In this document: positions 32,639 through 45,146 of the stretch, piece after piece | Position numbering within the stretch: position 1 is the first letter of the stretch | How the letters are laid out: each line of letters opens with the position of its first letter | From: Hetaerina americana | Taxonomy: Eukaryota > Arthropoda > Insecta > Odonata > Calopterygidae | DNA length: 64,000 nt | Direction: 5' to 3' | Assembly: GCA_022747635.1 (NCBI GenBank) | Contig: JAKTNV010000024.1 | Coordinates: forward strand, 7,090,303-7,154,302 | Notes under the pieces: generated by a model | Seen by the model: the letters and a program-made list of their open reading frames with translations, nothing else | Database searches by the model: none | What the model was told of the DNA's origin: nothing | Made by a program: the position numbers and the translations under genes

Positions 32639-33690
32639 TATTGTCCCCTTCAAAGTAATCCCCATCGACTGCAACACACTTATCGCTTGATCCAATCCTC
32701 GAAACATTTTTTATATTCGGTTTTCGGTATGTCCATCAGTGCTTCCTGCGATTTTTCCATTACTTCCTCTCGGCTGCTAAAACGCGTTCCCCGTAATGGT
32801 TTTTTAACTCGATTGAACAGAAAGAAGTCACAGGGAGCCAAATCAGGTGAATTCGGTGGCTGTTGGATGGTATTTGTTGCATTTTTCGTCAAAAAATTAC
32901 GAATAATGATAGCACTGTGCGACGGTGCGTTATCATGGTGCAAAATCCACGAGTTTTCTGCCCACATTTCTGGTCTCTTTCGGCGAATTGCTTCACGCAA
33001 ACGTCTCATAACGCCCAAATAATACTCTTTGTTTACTGTCTGGCCTTCTGGCAAAAATTCATGATGCACTACACCGTTGTAATCCATGAAAACCGTCAGC
33101 ATTGCCTTCTTTTTTGACTGAAAACGACGTGGTTTTTTTGGTCTCGGCTCATTTGGTGAACGCCATTCACTTGCCTGATGTCTGGATTGCGTGTCGTACT
33201 CATAAACCCACGTCTCGTCTCCAGTAATGATCCTTTTGATGAATGTGGGATCGGATTCAGCCTCGCAAATCATGTCTTTTGCGACGTCAACACGGTCTCT
33301 TTTTTGCATGAAATTGAGGTCTTTTGGCACCAACTTTGCTGCTACACGACGGAAACCCAAATCATTAACCACAATGTCTTGGGCGGATCCATAGGCAATG
33401 TTCAAGTCCTCCGCTATTTCTCTGATGGTTAATTTGCGGTTATTGACCAACATTTCTTTTACTTTATCAATTTTTTCACCGACTTTCGATGTCGATGGTC
33501 TGCCACTGCGTTCATCATCTTCGATTGACTCACGACCACTTCTGAACCGCTCGTGCCACTGGTAAACGACCGTTTTTTTTAGAGAATCGTTGCCGAAACA
33601 CTTTTCCAACATTTCCAACGTCCGTGCGCCACTAAATCCGTTTTTTACGCAAAATTTAATACAAGTTCGTTGTTGCAAATTTAAATCCAT
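32639..33690 (-). pseudogene. mariner-A transposase, C-terminal frameshift
   Basis: The start is taken at MDLNLQQRTCIKF (33690), where helix-turn-helix homology begins; the longer in-frame start at 33759 adds residues unlike the family. The DD34D catalytic residues are present in TGDETW, HHDNAPSH and SPDLAPCD. A 5-base deletion just after DWIKR ends the frame at 32680, so WHKCVAVDGDYFEGDN, the usual C-terminus, is lost. Otherwise it differs from copy 2 by very few residues (RRVAAKL for RREAAKL, SRHQAS for SRHHAS). The lost tail probably impairs the enzyme. The deletion sits close to, but is separate from, the mariner-B insertion. Confidence 0.9.
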
Positions 33691-33895
33691 TTCTGAAATT
33701 GTAAAAAATCGCCAACACACACAGAGATAGATGTACTCTTGGCTACGTAACTTTTGCAAATGTCAAGTTATGACACTAAGATTTAAAGGGAATATCAACA
33801 ACAGATGTACCAATTTAACAAAAAAAACAGAATTCAAATCGGAACGATGGGAGCGCCACACGGTGGTTATTCCGGGAACTTTTTGATCAAGGTAG

Positions 33896-33919
33896 TATAT
33901 ATATATATATATATATATA
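33896..33919. repeat. (AT)n microsatellite, right part
   Basis: Continuation of the tract at 31731-31813, separated by the mariner-A insertion. Confidence 0.9.
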
Positions 33920-34420
33920 CATAGTCATGTATATGGCAACATTTAGGAATGTTTTTGCATATAAGTTTATACAAAAGTCATTTTATATCCACCTTCAAAT
34001 TAATTTGTTTTCGTATTTTTTTTCATCGCAGCCGCCAAGGTCTGGCAAAATGTGCAGTAGTGCACGGAGCGCCCTCGGTCACGGTGGAATTAATGCGGTC
34101 AACTGCGTCACCCAGAGGATGGAAAGGGTTATGAGATAGGGCCAGTAAATCTCTTGCGCAATTACTACAATGTTATTATGGGAAGAGGGAGAGAGATTCA
34201 GAGAAGGAGAGGGCATGGCGTGCGTAGAAAAACGAGACGTAATAGAGTGATTATGAGGTGTCGAAAGAAGCGAAGTGAAAGGATGTAGTCAGTCAAAGGA
34301 TATTAGGAACGAGTCTTATTTAAAAAAATTCGGCTTCGTGAAACAACTGCTTTCCATAAACTAGAGTTTCGAAATTATTATTGCCGGTTTCTCGTTGCCT
34401 CTTTCCCATCTGTTTGCAGA

Positions 34421-34603
34421 CCCCGGTGGCGGCGGGGTAACGTCCTCGTCTGCCGTTCCAAGGGTCGCGGGTTCCATTACCGCCTGGGTGAGTTTCCCTC
34501 CATCTAGGGCTTAGGTGTTTGTAAACGTGACCATTGTTATCGTTGTTGATAGTTCGATGTAAAGGCCAAAATGTGCTGTTTTCGGACTAAATAAATAAAT
34601 AGA
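34421..34603 (+). mobile_element. tRNA-derived SINE-2, copy 1
   Basis: The head GGTGGCGGCGGGGTAACGTC and GGTCGCGGGTTCCATTACC supplies A- and B-box-like sequences, followed by CCTCCATCTAGGGCTT and GATGTAAAGGCCAAAA. It ends in (AAAT)n. A second copy with the same landmarks is at 42744-42925, so this is a repeat family of about 180 bp. Copy 1 keeps TAACGTCCTCGTCTGCCGTT better than copy 2. Confidence 0.82.
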
Positions 34604-35219
34604 TGATTTTTTTAAAATGGAACAAATTTGATTAAATTGCAAGCTACTGTTAACATCTACTCTGTTCGGTGCCACAAAAGAGTTCTTCCTCACCATTTAC
34701 CAATTACAATAAATGAAAGTTCTTTGACTGATTATCCGAGATGAAAACAAAATAAATTAAAATAAAGTAATATTGACAAACGAAATAGCGCTTGGGCTCT
34801 CAGTTGTAATGAACCTTAACTTTCCCTGCAGAAACATTCGACCAACAGAGGATAACCCTATGAGGAGCGCGAAAAAATTAACGGCAGAAGTGGATACCAT
34901 GAAACATGCAATTATCAGATAGAAGGATTGAGCTGAGAGGTGCGCCCTAAGAATCACAGAAACAATACAACGTTAAGGAATGAATTTATAATGAAATCAT
35001 ACTGAGAACATTTAGTGTGGCAAAATGTGAGATATCGCCATTCCCCCGTAACTTTGCGCAGACGTACTGTTTGGGATATATTAATAAGGGCATTTTAATT
35101 ATATTTAAGAGTATACTGATTATCATGAAAATTCCTACTTACACAGTGCAGAATATCACAACTTGAAAGCAATAACCAAGCCCGCCAATTGTCACTTAAG
35201 TTTACCCTTATGGTTTAGT

Positions 35220-35720
35220 GAAAGTATCTACTAAAAGAGCTGACGCGTGACGATTTCAGTTACGAGCTCCCGAGCGCCCATTCAGGAAGACAATGTACAC
35301 GCGAAATAGAACGAGAAATAATCACGTTCGGGAACGATGTTGCTGTGAATCAGAATCGTTGTCTTCCTCTTTATCTGGCTTGGAGAAAACAATAGGAAGA
35401 AGGCAAATCGTAAACAGACTGATAAGAGGAGACGTCCGAGAGGCCGGCCATTCGCTCCACGGACGAAAATATACGAGCAAGGGTTACTCCTCCTCAGTCG
35501 CGTACGTCTGTCATTGCCCTTCCAAAGCGCTGTCTCCCCCTCCATCCTCCCTCAGGCTTTTATATGCCGAGAGGGAAATGGGTGCATATCGATTTCATAC
35601 GACAACAGTGGAAATCTCGTTAAGCGCCGAGTTTATTTCGTTTTTATCGTTCCATGCGGACGAGGGGAGGAAGTGGGCGGCTGACCTAGTTCCGCATTTA
35701 TTGGCTTGGAGACGCACTGA
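35220..35720. promoter_or_regulatory. CpG-rich stretch, function unknown
   Basis: CpG is frequent here (for example GGAGACGTCCGAGAGGCCGG and GCGTACGTCTGTC) compared with the AT-rich flanks. It could be a promoter or exon of a gene I cannot read. No conserved protein is visible on either strand. Confidence 0.25.
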
Positions 35721-38326
35721 AACGAAGGGCATATGTTTTTACTTCCGGCGGTGTGACGATTTGAAAAATGCCATTAAGCAGTGCGATGGCTCACGGCAGA
35801 ATGCGCATAGGTTGACTCTGAAAAGTGAGGGGCGTGTTTTATCGAGGATAAACCCAGGATTCTGCAATCTTATAACCAATGCGATGGGCACATCGATATG
35901 TACAGCTAAGTAAGCAGTCGCTGTTTTCAAGTGTGAGGGTTGAATTTCGAATAAGAGTTGGAGTAATGACGCGAGGTAAATTTATACGTGTATGTAAGGC
36001 TTCGCTGCATAAAATGTATCTGAGTATTCTCCATATGAGTATCTGTTTCAAACACAAGTAATTAACACTTTTTACACGAAATTTCAATTTTATATCGATT
36101 TGCAAAGAACATTTCAACTAGTTCTGTTAAAATTACTTCGGAGAGAAGAAATTTCACGTTGCCAACTAACCATCGATCTCCAACTCCAGGTTGTCTCCCC
36201 ATTAGATTGTGGTGCTACAATCAATTCAAAAGGCAATGCTGATAAGCCATACTAACATCCTATTACGGAAATTGGAATATGAAAATTAACGATTCTACAT
36301 AGAGTTGCATAATTAGTAAATATAATAAATACACCATCCAAAATTTTCCCTTTTGGGGTGGGAAAAGTAACATGAAGCCTTAATTTAGGTTATTCCAGGG
36401 AACTTACTCTCCTTTACCAATCTCAAAGCATTAACTCTGAATTTTTTAAGTATATCTGCTTGAAAATACAACTTTACCATTCGCTCAATATTAAAAAAAC
36501 CAAGAGGAGCACTTTTTTAACAGTTGTCCATTGCCGGCGCATTAAAAACATTCTTTCATGGTGCACTCATTCGTAACCTTAGCAAATCTCCTTTTTTCAC
36601 ACTCCTAAAATACTTCATACTCAAGGTATTTGTAGATATTTAAGCTTATCCCGACATACTCTATTTTTGTTTCCATACAAAATATGTTAGGGGGTGCGTT
36701 ATACTTTAAACACTTTCAGTACTATGGTATTTTTAAGTATATTTCTGCCTTCCTATCGGCACTCTTAATTAGTAAATGGTTGACTGAAACCACGATTATC
36801 TGTAGTCTACCGGACTAGATAGGTTGTTGATGTACCCAGAGGCTGAACACCGCTCCACTTAGCTTATGCCTGATTCGCCTTAAATGACACTAAATACCCT
36901 AACGCCTCATAATAAATTAAATCCATCTTTAAACTCTAGATATTAGCTGTCTCCTTTTATGCCTAAGAGGTCTGGCAGGGATTTCTTCCCGTTTTGGTCC
37001 ACCTAGCATGACGGCTCTTTCGCAGGCACCCCGGCTGACTTCTTCAGATTACTAGACACCTCTAACCTAAAGATGTCGGCTGGAATGCTTGCGATATTGT
37101 TTTCATATAAGATGGACTAATGCGGAAGACAACTCGAAAGGCCTTCCTTATCATAATCACCCAGAAGAAAGCTTTATTCTCCCTCGTTGCAGTCTAAAAT
37201 GTTTCCATTTTCCTCGTTGCCGTCTGAAAAGTTCCCCTTTTCCTCCTCTTAAACCTCTTGCCTCACATTCTGCCTCTATCAGAATCTTCCACATTCTATA
37301 GACACTCAATATTTCCTGCATTCATTTTTCCTTCCTTCTTCGGATTAATTTCAACATCATTCTCTCTTCGCTTTACATTGGTATTCTAATTTCGCACTCG
37401 TCTATTTCTCTACTGTCTAAATTTGTTCCATTCTTGCCCATCCCTGTATCTCATAAGCATTCAATATATGCTCATAGCTAGTGATTTGTTTGATCAACCA
37501 ATATAACTGATAACCATAATAAACTTAAATTATACATTAGCAAGTTATTTTTCTGTTAACTTGGCGTTCTATAATTCTTAGAGTACACTGATGGTTTTTT
37601 TTTACCAAAAAAATTTAAAATTATCATCGAACTCTGTGGTCATTGATAGAAAAATTTTGTAATGCAGAGAACGCACATTTTTCATGGACATTATTTTCTT
37701 CAGCCTCGTTATGTTATATCTATGTAAAAGGTGTAACTGTTTTCAAATATTAGGAATAATAGATTCAACGGTATCCATAAAGGTAAGTGGATTTATTATA
37801 GTGGCATTCAGCGAGATACGATTACTACCAGTACAGACTTCCAAAATGGGGAAACAAGAAATTTCCGTGATGCAACGTAAATTATGACTAGGTCATAGGT
37901 GCGCGGTGAAAACAGATTGAGGAAAATCTTTAAACACAAAATCGTTTTGCTCGAAGCGGTAATCCACGGTACGAGACATGACATGGATTATCTGTTAGAA
38001 GTGCTTCCATCGGTCAATAATCAGGTTTTCGCAACGGCAACCACATGCGGCATCAGTTCTGACATCAAGGAAATAATACAATGTCCGCAATGCAGCACCG
38101 GACCGAACTACTGCGGCTCATTAAGGGAAATCGACCGGATAGAAAGGCTGCTATTTCCTCCACTCGCATCGTGATCGCCAAATAAACGAGATTATTTGTA
38201 CAGATCGATAATTTAGTCTTGAGAAACATGAAAAACAGCACAGAATATTAATTTTTACTTTAAAAAATATTTAGATTTGGTTTGATTGTCAGTTGTGATT
38301 CGCAAAAATATTATTTTATTAAGAGC

Positions 38327-38370
38327 GATTTATATTATTAATTTATATATATAAATTAATAATATAAATC
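38327..38370. repeat. 44-bp perfect AT-rich palindrome
   Basis: The sequence beginning GATTTATATTATTAATTTAT is its own reverse complement over 44 bases (two 22-base halves, no spacer). A partial repeat, AATATTAATTTATATATATA, follows directly. Such palindromes can extrude as cruciforms; no element is attached. Confidence 0.9.
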
Positions 38371-41300
38371 AATATTAATTTATATATATATTAGTAACTG
38401 CCCCCCTTCCCCCACCTTCCTTTTTAAGCAGTAAAAAGCATATTATAGCTTACCATTCTCCCTACCCTTCCCCCTTTTCCCATCTTCCCATTCCCCCAAT
38501 GGGTATGTATATACTAGAATATGATAGTAAAAATGCATCATGACACCTGATGATGATTGGAAAAATATTTTTGGAACTGGCATCTCGTTATTCTTCCATT
38601 GAGTTACTAAATAGACCTGATCCCTTGGTATTTTTTCCAGCTGTTTTGTTGTCTTAGTTCCTATCTAATGGTTCGACCGCACTGGTGAAACCAAGGATAT
38701 TCATGAAGGACACACCTTTACTGTTCTAACTCAAGTAATTCCACTGTTTCTTAACCCAAATAACCCATGTACAAATCATTTTTTATGTAATATACCAAAT
38801 TTACCCCTTTCCTCATATGTTTGTAGTGACTCGAGCTACATATTGTAGGAAGATGTGCCCGGTCATACATATACATAACAGTGGACGCTCCATTTTGCCA
38901 GGAACCAATGCCATTCTCGAGTTCGCCTTGAAAAGATGATCGTTAAAAGATTCCTTCCAAGGGTACTACCACATTGTCAGCTTTAAGTTTCATGGCTTTA
39001 CCGACCCTCATTGCCCATCAAAGCAACCAATGGATTTCCCCCTCCAAGCTGGCTCATTTGTCACCTTCCTCGTACAACCCACCCCCTGGGGCAGAGAGGA
39101 TCGATTCCCATGTGGGACATTAGGTTCAAGAACGTGGATTAGCCGAGGTTATTCAATCCACGACTGCCCTCGATGCATGAACTCACTCATATGTGCTTCG
39201 GGAATCGTCTCGCCGTTAATTATTACCGCCGCCATCGGGCCCAAATGGCAGGGGAGATTCAATTTCTATGCGATGAAAACATCCCGGCGATTCGGATTTA
39301 TGTTCGAGCATTCGTCTGTGTCGTGCGGGGAATTGAATCTCTCAGCGTCGAATTAATCGGAGCACGTCATGACCCGGATGTTGGTTTGTAATATTAGCCA
39401 TGTAAATTAAGAAAGACACCATTTTGAAGTATTATTATTAAGAAGACCTCCTGGGCACGAACGGTGAATAAATAAATTAGTGGCGGTGTTTTATCGTTAT
39501 CAATGGGGAAGGGATAAAAGATGAAACGGAGTTGAAGTAAAGAAAAAGGTACCTGGAATAATAATGCACAAACTATTTTAATACTTACTGGCGTAGTTAA
39601 TATATTTCAAGGGTTGATGGCATGTCTCAGTCGTGATTCTTCTTTTCAAGCTGATGATTGACACCATGTGATGGCGGGCTACTGCAGAGGATGATGAAAA
39701 TATGTCCAATGGTGGTGATTTATCGTGTGGAAACCTGGAGAAACCAAATACAGACGCACTGATTTATTTTAATCTATTTCACCGCGACCTTAATGCGAAA
39801 ACCATTGTATAACCAGAGGATGTTCTCTTGGAATCATGGTTTTGATAATTTTTTATTCCGAAGATCGTTATTGGAGGCAAAAAAAACTTCAGGACAAAAT
39901 TAATTTTTCACATTTAGGATAGTTCAGTTCCTCAAATGAAATATAGGTAGAAGATAAATTGATTTGAAATGGGTCCTCTCATCTGGTGCTTAAACCCACA
40001 ATAAACAAAACATTCTAGGATTCCATATTCGTCAAATTGAAGGCTGGTGTGTTGTACTTGTGGTGGCACAATGCTCATTACACAACGTTTCATATTGGCC
40101 TAGAATGACAGGTAAATGTCACCACTGGAATGCCAATACCCCGTATACCCCAGGACCTTGGTGTAGGAATCTAGTACAACACACTGCACCAATCCGACCT
40201 CGGTCGTTACGGTTTCGAATTCATAGACATGGGTTCCGTGATGCAATATTGGTGTTCGACTGAACTTGTGATCATTCTGCATAATCTCCTAAGCCACCGG
40301 GGAGGTATAATGGCAATAAGATCGCTAATTACTTCAAATGCTGGCAACTTAAGACTAAACATTTTTGATTCCGTGAATGGAGGCAAGAAAAATAAGGAGA
40401 GTGAGAAATATACTGCGCAGAGCAAATTATGTAATTGAGATGCAGAAATGTTTGTTTTAGCTATTGAATAATACGGCTAATGATTGATTACGCGAACCTC
40501 TAGGGATAAAAAGTCACTTTAATTCTTTTTATTTGTATCATATTGAAATTTATTTAGCAACACTGCAAGTTATAGTCGTATTTTTTTAAATTTTTCTGAT
40601 GAATAATGCCACTTATATTTGTTGTTGTTGCAGGTACTCATAAATTATTAGCTATAGCAAAGATAACAATTTATGAATACATTGTGAAACTTGACTAATC
40701 GTTGCAATGGAAGTTCTGAGTGTTTGAGAAAAGTAATCATTAATGTTAGAAATTAATTACCAAATATATATTTGTATGCATGGGAATTTAGTCCTAAAAT
40801 ATATTTCTTGACTTATATTATTTATATAACATACTCATTGTATATTTTGGAGCATTAATATACGTTTACTTTTTGCTGATGCTAAATGCATCAACAAATG
40901 CCACCAATCGTATTTGATTCAATGCGCTGTTTCCTTTCACGAAACTATCGGAAATTTTATCAGTAATATCTCCCAGTGTAACGACTTAAGTGGTGTACAT
41001 ATTTGTACAACAATTAAAATATTATTGTGATGTTTAAAATATTACCTTAATGACATCGGAGAGTTCCTTTATATTTTGATTAACGATTATAAGAGTAACA
41101 GTATCCAAGCATAAGACTCCAAGTTAAACATACGTACTCGTTTTACCGAAGATTTTCGGAAAAATTAGCGCGGGTAAGCGCAATTATTAAAACTCCAATG
41201 AATAAAACCTTTTGGAGGGACATCAGTGAAATTTACAATACAGGGAGTACTTGACGTATGGACAGATAAACCTGAAATTCGGGTCGAGGTGTAATACTAT

Positions 41301-42743
41301 GAAAAACCTTCATCCACGTGGTAGATAACAAATTATAATGATATATATATATATATTAAATTTTTATAAAATAATAATGATATATATATATATATAATGT
41401 TATATTATTAATGTTTCATTATTTGAAATAAATAGACTAGGAAAGTTTCAATAAAATTAATAGTTCGTATGAATCATGATTGATGGCGCCAATAGACGCC
41501 AACGTCACCAAACTTGATGAGGAATGACTGGAGCTCATAGGCGACTGATTTAAATTCTAGCTTCTCTACGGATCTCACCTTTCTGTGGGTATATGATGCA
41601 GGGAATATTATATAAAATAGAATTTTAATACATGACATTCTGATGGAAATTCCAAAAAAAAAATCAAGCAAGTGAGGACTCTGCAAAATACTCCCGGACG
41701 CATCTTTCAAATTCTGCACTGGGTACGTTTACAGAAAGGCAATATTATTCTTTATAAAATGAACCAAGAAACAAAATATGGACATATTATTTTAGGATTT
41801 AAATTGATGACAGATGTCGTAACTTGGAAATATTTAACGTCGATAAATGATTTTTCACTTTGTAAAATCTCAAATAATTAGATGTATAATGCGTGAAGTA
41901 TTACAAATATTATATTTCTGGAGTTTAGCGGAACGTTACCAAGCTTATTTTTTATTTACTTCATAGAGTTTCCACTCAAAGCTAAACTTTCTATATTTTC
42001 TGATCATAAGCGATTATTCATGGCCTAATCCTTAAATTTACCTCTCATCTCGTGGCATGTTAACTCGACACTCATCTGCGTGTCGGACGGAGGATTAATA
42101 TATTTGCAATCAGAGAGTGGAGTCAGGAAAGGTGATGCGATATATCGTTACCATTGCCAAATATGCTTGGCAATAATGGATATACTACTTCTCTGAACTC
42201 ACGTGGATCAAAAATGCTAATGAACAGGAATTCAATTTTTGTACCCTGCTTTCAACCAACCAATGTTTCATTAGGAAGAAATTTTCAAAACCTAATTACG
42301 TTCAAAGTAAACGTCGCAGTTACGACACAAATACTTAGTTAATTCCACTCAAAGAGTAGAATTCATAAATCATTTTTATAGTTGTGAAAAGTTTACTTTG
42401 AGACTAATTAACTTCGTATCGTTTCTTCCTTGTGAAGCATTGATTGGGATTTCTTCATAAGTTGAGAATTTCTACATAGTAAAGCCTGAGACAGTTTTGT
42501 TACGAATGTTTCCCAAATTTACACACCTTACTACACACGAGGGCATACTCGCGCCCCCTCGCAAGCAAGGCTATAAATCTGAATGTATTGCTCCAAAATC
42601 CAGCTGTGGAAAAAAATATATTTGATAACTTTATTTTCCTACGTGAAAGTTAGCCCATTAAGTTCTATGGGAAACCCAGCGTGGTGATTACTGGAGGAAA
42701 AAATGACGCCAATTGTCTGATGACCTCAAATAAATTGATTAAA

Positions 42744-42925
42744 CGGTGGGATGACGTCCTCGTCTGCCAATCCAAGGGTCACGGTTTCGAACCCCGCCTG
42801 GGTGGGTTTGCCTCCATCTAGGGCTTGGGTGTTTGTCATCGTCTCCATTGTTTTCACTGTTAACAGTCCGATGTAAAGGCCAAAAAGTACTGATTTCGGA
42901 CAAAGGCTGAATAAATAAATAAAAT
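42744..42925 (+). mobile_element. tRNA-derived SINE-2, copy 2
   Basis: It shares ACGTCCTCGTCTGCC, CCAAGGGTC, CGCCTGGGTG, CCTCCATCTAGGGCTT and GATGTAAAGGCCAAAA with the copy at 34421 and ends in (AAAT)n. The B-box-like ACGGTTTCGAACCCC is closer to a tRNA than in copy 1. The start is less certain because the first bases are diverged. Confidence 0.82.
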
Positions 42926-42929
42926 CAAT

Positions 42930-44530
42930 CGTTGCCACTGTACCGTCTGCCAGCCAGACTTCTTAAGTTTGAGTTATATTTTCCTGTCATTCTAACAGAG
43001 GTACTGAGTTGAAAATGTATTTTAGTTGCTCAGTTAGTGGACGCCTGACTATTCTCCTCGTGGAATGTTAAACCACTGGTGGTAAGGAAACCAATCGTCA
43101 TTCCTAACAGATAACGAGTAGCTTGCATTGGTCCCGGAAATAACGTTCAAAAATTGCAAGGACTGCATGCCCTGGAATTGATTAATCCATTATTTCTATT
43201 CGGTACTTTCGTCTCTAGTAGTAAATACCTGCATTTTTGGTCTCTAATTCGACCCCTGAAGAAAGTGCTCAAACTCAAAGCCTTTATCCAAGGCGAGTCG
43301 TCTCTGATAATTAGAGTGCTGAATTTGTGAAAGACCTAGTACTGACAAGCGGAACCTGGATCGATTTCTGGAAGGATGAGGATCAGATATGATCACAATA
43401 TTGAGCGGGTATAAAAAGAAGCCGGTAAGTCAGAAAGAAGTGCAAATGTGTTGTTAAAACACAATATATTCGATTTTTGGGTGCTATTTCATTTTTTTAA
43501 ATATCGAAACTAAATTTCATATCGTAGGAGTCGTCTCCAAGGCACATGCTTCCCTTATCCTCACCCACCCTAACATCCGAAACCGAATTACCGACTCCCC
43601 GAGAGAAAAAAGTGACGCTTTTTTTAATAGCTTGCCCTAAATCCTTTCCTTAAAGACATCCAAACCTCTAAATTTACACCACAAGGTACAAAATTAATAC
43701 CTGGTTCAATGAAGACTCAAGTTTAGCAATTACTTTAATCGTTATCTTTTCGGAGCAAGCTCCTAAATCAATTTTCTCTCGTGATGTTTCCAATTACTAA
43801 TACCAATGTAGTTTTGCTGTTTATTCATTCACGTCTCTGTTCCCCGATATGAATTTCCCAGTGAAATACAAAAGGTCTCATTCTTATGCAAATCCGGTAA
43901 TAATTTAGGTGCGTTGAAATAACAGAAGCGAGAAAAACAAGGTACTTGAATATCAATACTCGTATACCTATGTGACAACATTTGCCGGGAACACATAAGA
44001 AGAATACCTACCTAGCAGGCTCATTTGCCAGAGCAGTGGATTTCAAGGGAGAAATATAAAGAGTTTATCATAACGATTCTGTGCGCCATAGTTTCTTTTA
44101 CTCTCCCCAAACTACAAAGAATGGATGGATCTGATGTTTTAGCTGTGCAAATATTTTCTCCTTATTTCAAGTTTGACTATTATCCGAGCGTAAATAATGC
44201 AATTCTCAAAAAAATAAATATGTAAGCAAAGTCCTAAATCCAACTGGGAGTGCATGCCTATCTTCCAAGCAGCAGCTTCCAACTAGCTCCTGAGATACCT
44301 CACAAATGGAAGATGCTGCGGTTATTCTATTGGCTGAGGATGACACGGTTTCTTAGATTTCTGCTCCTTAAAAAAGATGCAGTAGTATCTCCCAATCTCA
44401 CGCCGGTGGGATCTCTCTCCACAATATGTTAAACATCTAAATTACTACTTTCAGCTGAGTTATTAAAAGGTGATTTAATTCTGAACGAGTAAATGAATTT
44501 GAGAAAATGGTTTTTACTTTGGATTTCGCA
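42930..44530. other. no recognisable gene
   Basis: AT-rich, with only short frames. Nothing recognised. Confidence 0.45.
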
Positions 44531-44533
44531 AGC

Positions 44534-44794
44534 TCAAATATAGATTGAAAGGAAATAATTGAATTTTTAATTCCACACACTTTATTTTAAAAAAACCACC
44601 CAAGTTTCGAGGTTGAACGTCATCATCAGGTGGTCCTCAAAGAAGCCTGATGATGACGTTCAACGTCGAAACTTGGGTCGTGTTTTTAAATAAAGTGCGT
44701 GGAAGTACAAAGCCAATAATTTAATTTCATTTCTATATGCTATGCAAAGTCCATAAAGTTACGCCGGAGACAATAAATTTCATCAAATATAGAT
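44534..44794 (+). mobile_element. fold-back element FB2 with 12-bp target duplication
   Basis: TCAAATATAGAT at 44534-44545 is repeated at 44783-44794 and encloses 237 bp. Imperfect inverted arms (about 44546-44616 and 44665-44732) surround a centre in which the right half reads CTGATGA, T, GACGT, TCA, ACGTC, GAAACTTGGGTC, and the left half gives nearly the same on the other strand. Beyond the right arm is an asymmetric tail containing CCATAAAGTTACGCCGGAGA. FB4 at 60820 has the same centre and the same tail. No protein is encoded. Confidence 0.85.
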
Positions 44795-45146
44795 ACACTG
44801 AAGAAACATTAGCATGCCACCTCCTCAAACTAAAAAATAACCTCAAGTTACACCACGCATAAATCTTAATCACCAATTCCCATTCATGATGAGTAAATCA
44901 TTTCCTGATTTCCTCACGCATCAATTTGCGAAATCTCTCATCCGCAGCTGAAACAAAGGTGAAAAATTATTTTGGATTGGAAAAAAAGAAATTTCACACA
45001 GAATTGCAATTAAATTGACTTCCGGATGTTAATATATGGTAAAATTTATTTTGGGATTATGAAATTTAATTGAAGGAACGAAAGGAACGTTATATACGAG
45101 TTCTGTTTGGAGACTATCCAGCCTAGCAATATTTTGAAAAAAAAAC

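Larger units (their letters stand above)
31814..33895 (-). mobile_element. mariner-A copy 1, interrupted by mariner-B
   Basis: Terminal inverted repeats begin CTACCTTGATCAAAAA at 31814 and end TTTTGATCAAGGTAG at 33895, with TA on both sides (31812-31813 and 33896-33897), the hallmark of IS630-Tc1-mariner insertion. A 753-bp mariner-B plus its duplicated TA interrupts it. Without that insert the element is 1327 bp, against 1331 bp for copy 2; the difference is a 5-base deletion (GCCAG, near 32685) and one extra A near the right end. Confidence 0.95.
34605..42740. other. no recognisable gene over 8 kb
   Basis: I find no domain, tRNA or clear transposon. Points of note are a CpG-rich stretch at 35220-35720, a C/T-rich stretch at 37180-37320, a 44-bp perfect AT palindrome at 38327-38370, a moderately GC-rich stretch at 39100-39390 with TTAATTA motifs, and two short (AT)n runs at 41340-41397. 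The 206-residue frame at 35293-35913 and those at 37899 and 39030 match nothing I know. Confidence 0.45.

Noticed and set aside
32414..33022. 202-residue plus-strand frame
   Set aside because: Antisense to the mariner-A transposase; the same shadow appears in copy 2 at 48829-49164.
35293..35913. 206-residue open frame
   Set aside because: No known domain, unusual composition and a CpG-rich setting; not enough to call a gene.
38535..38575. CACCTGATGATGATTGG followed by GGAACTGG, considered as a solo fold-back core
   Set aside because: It lacks the GAAAC and GTC parts and has no inverted arm or tail.
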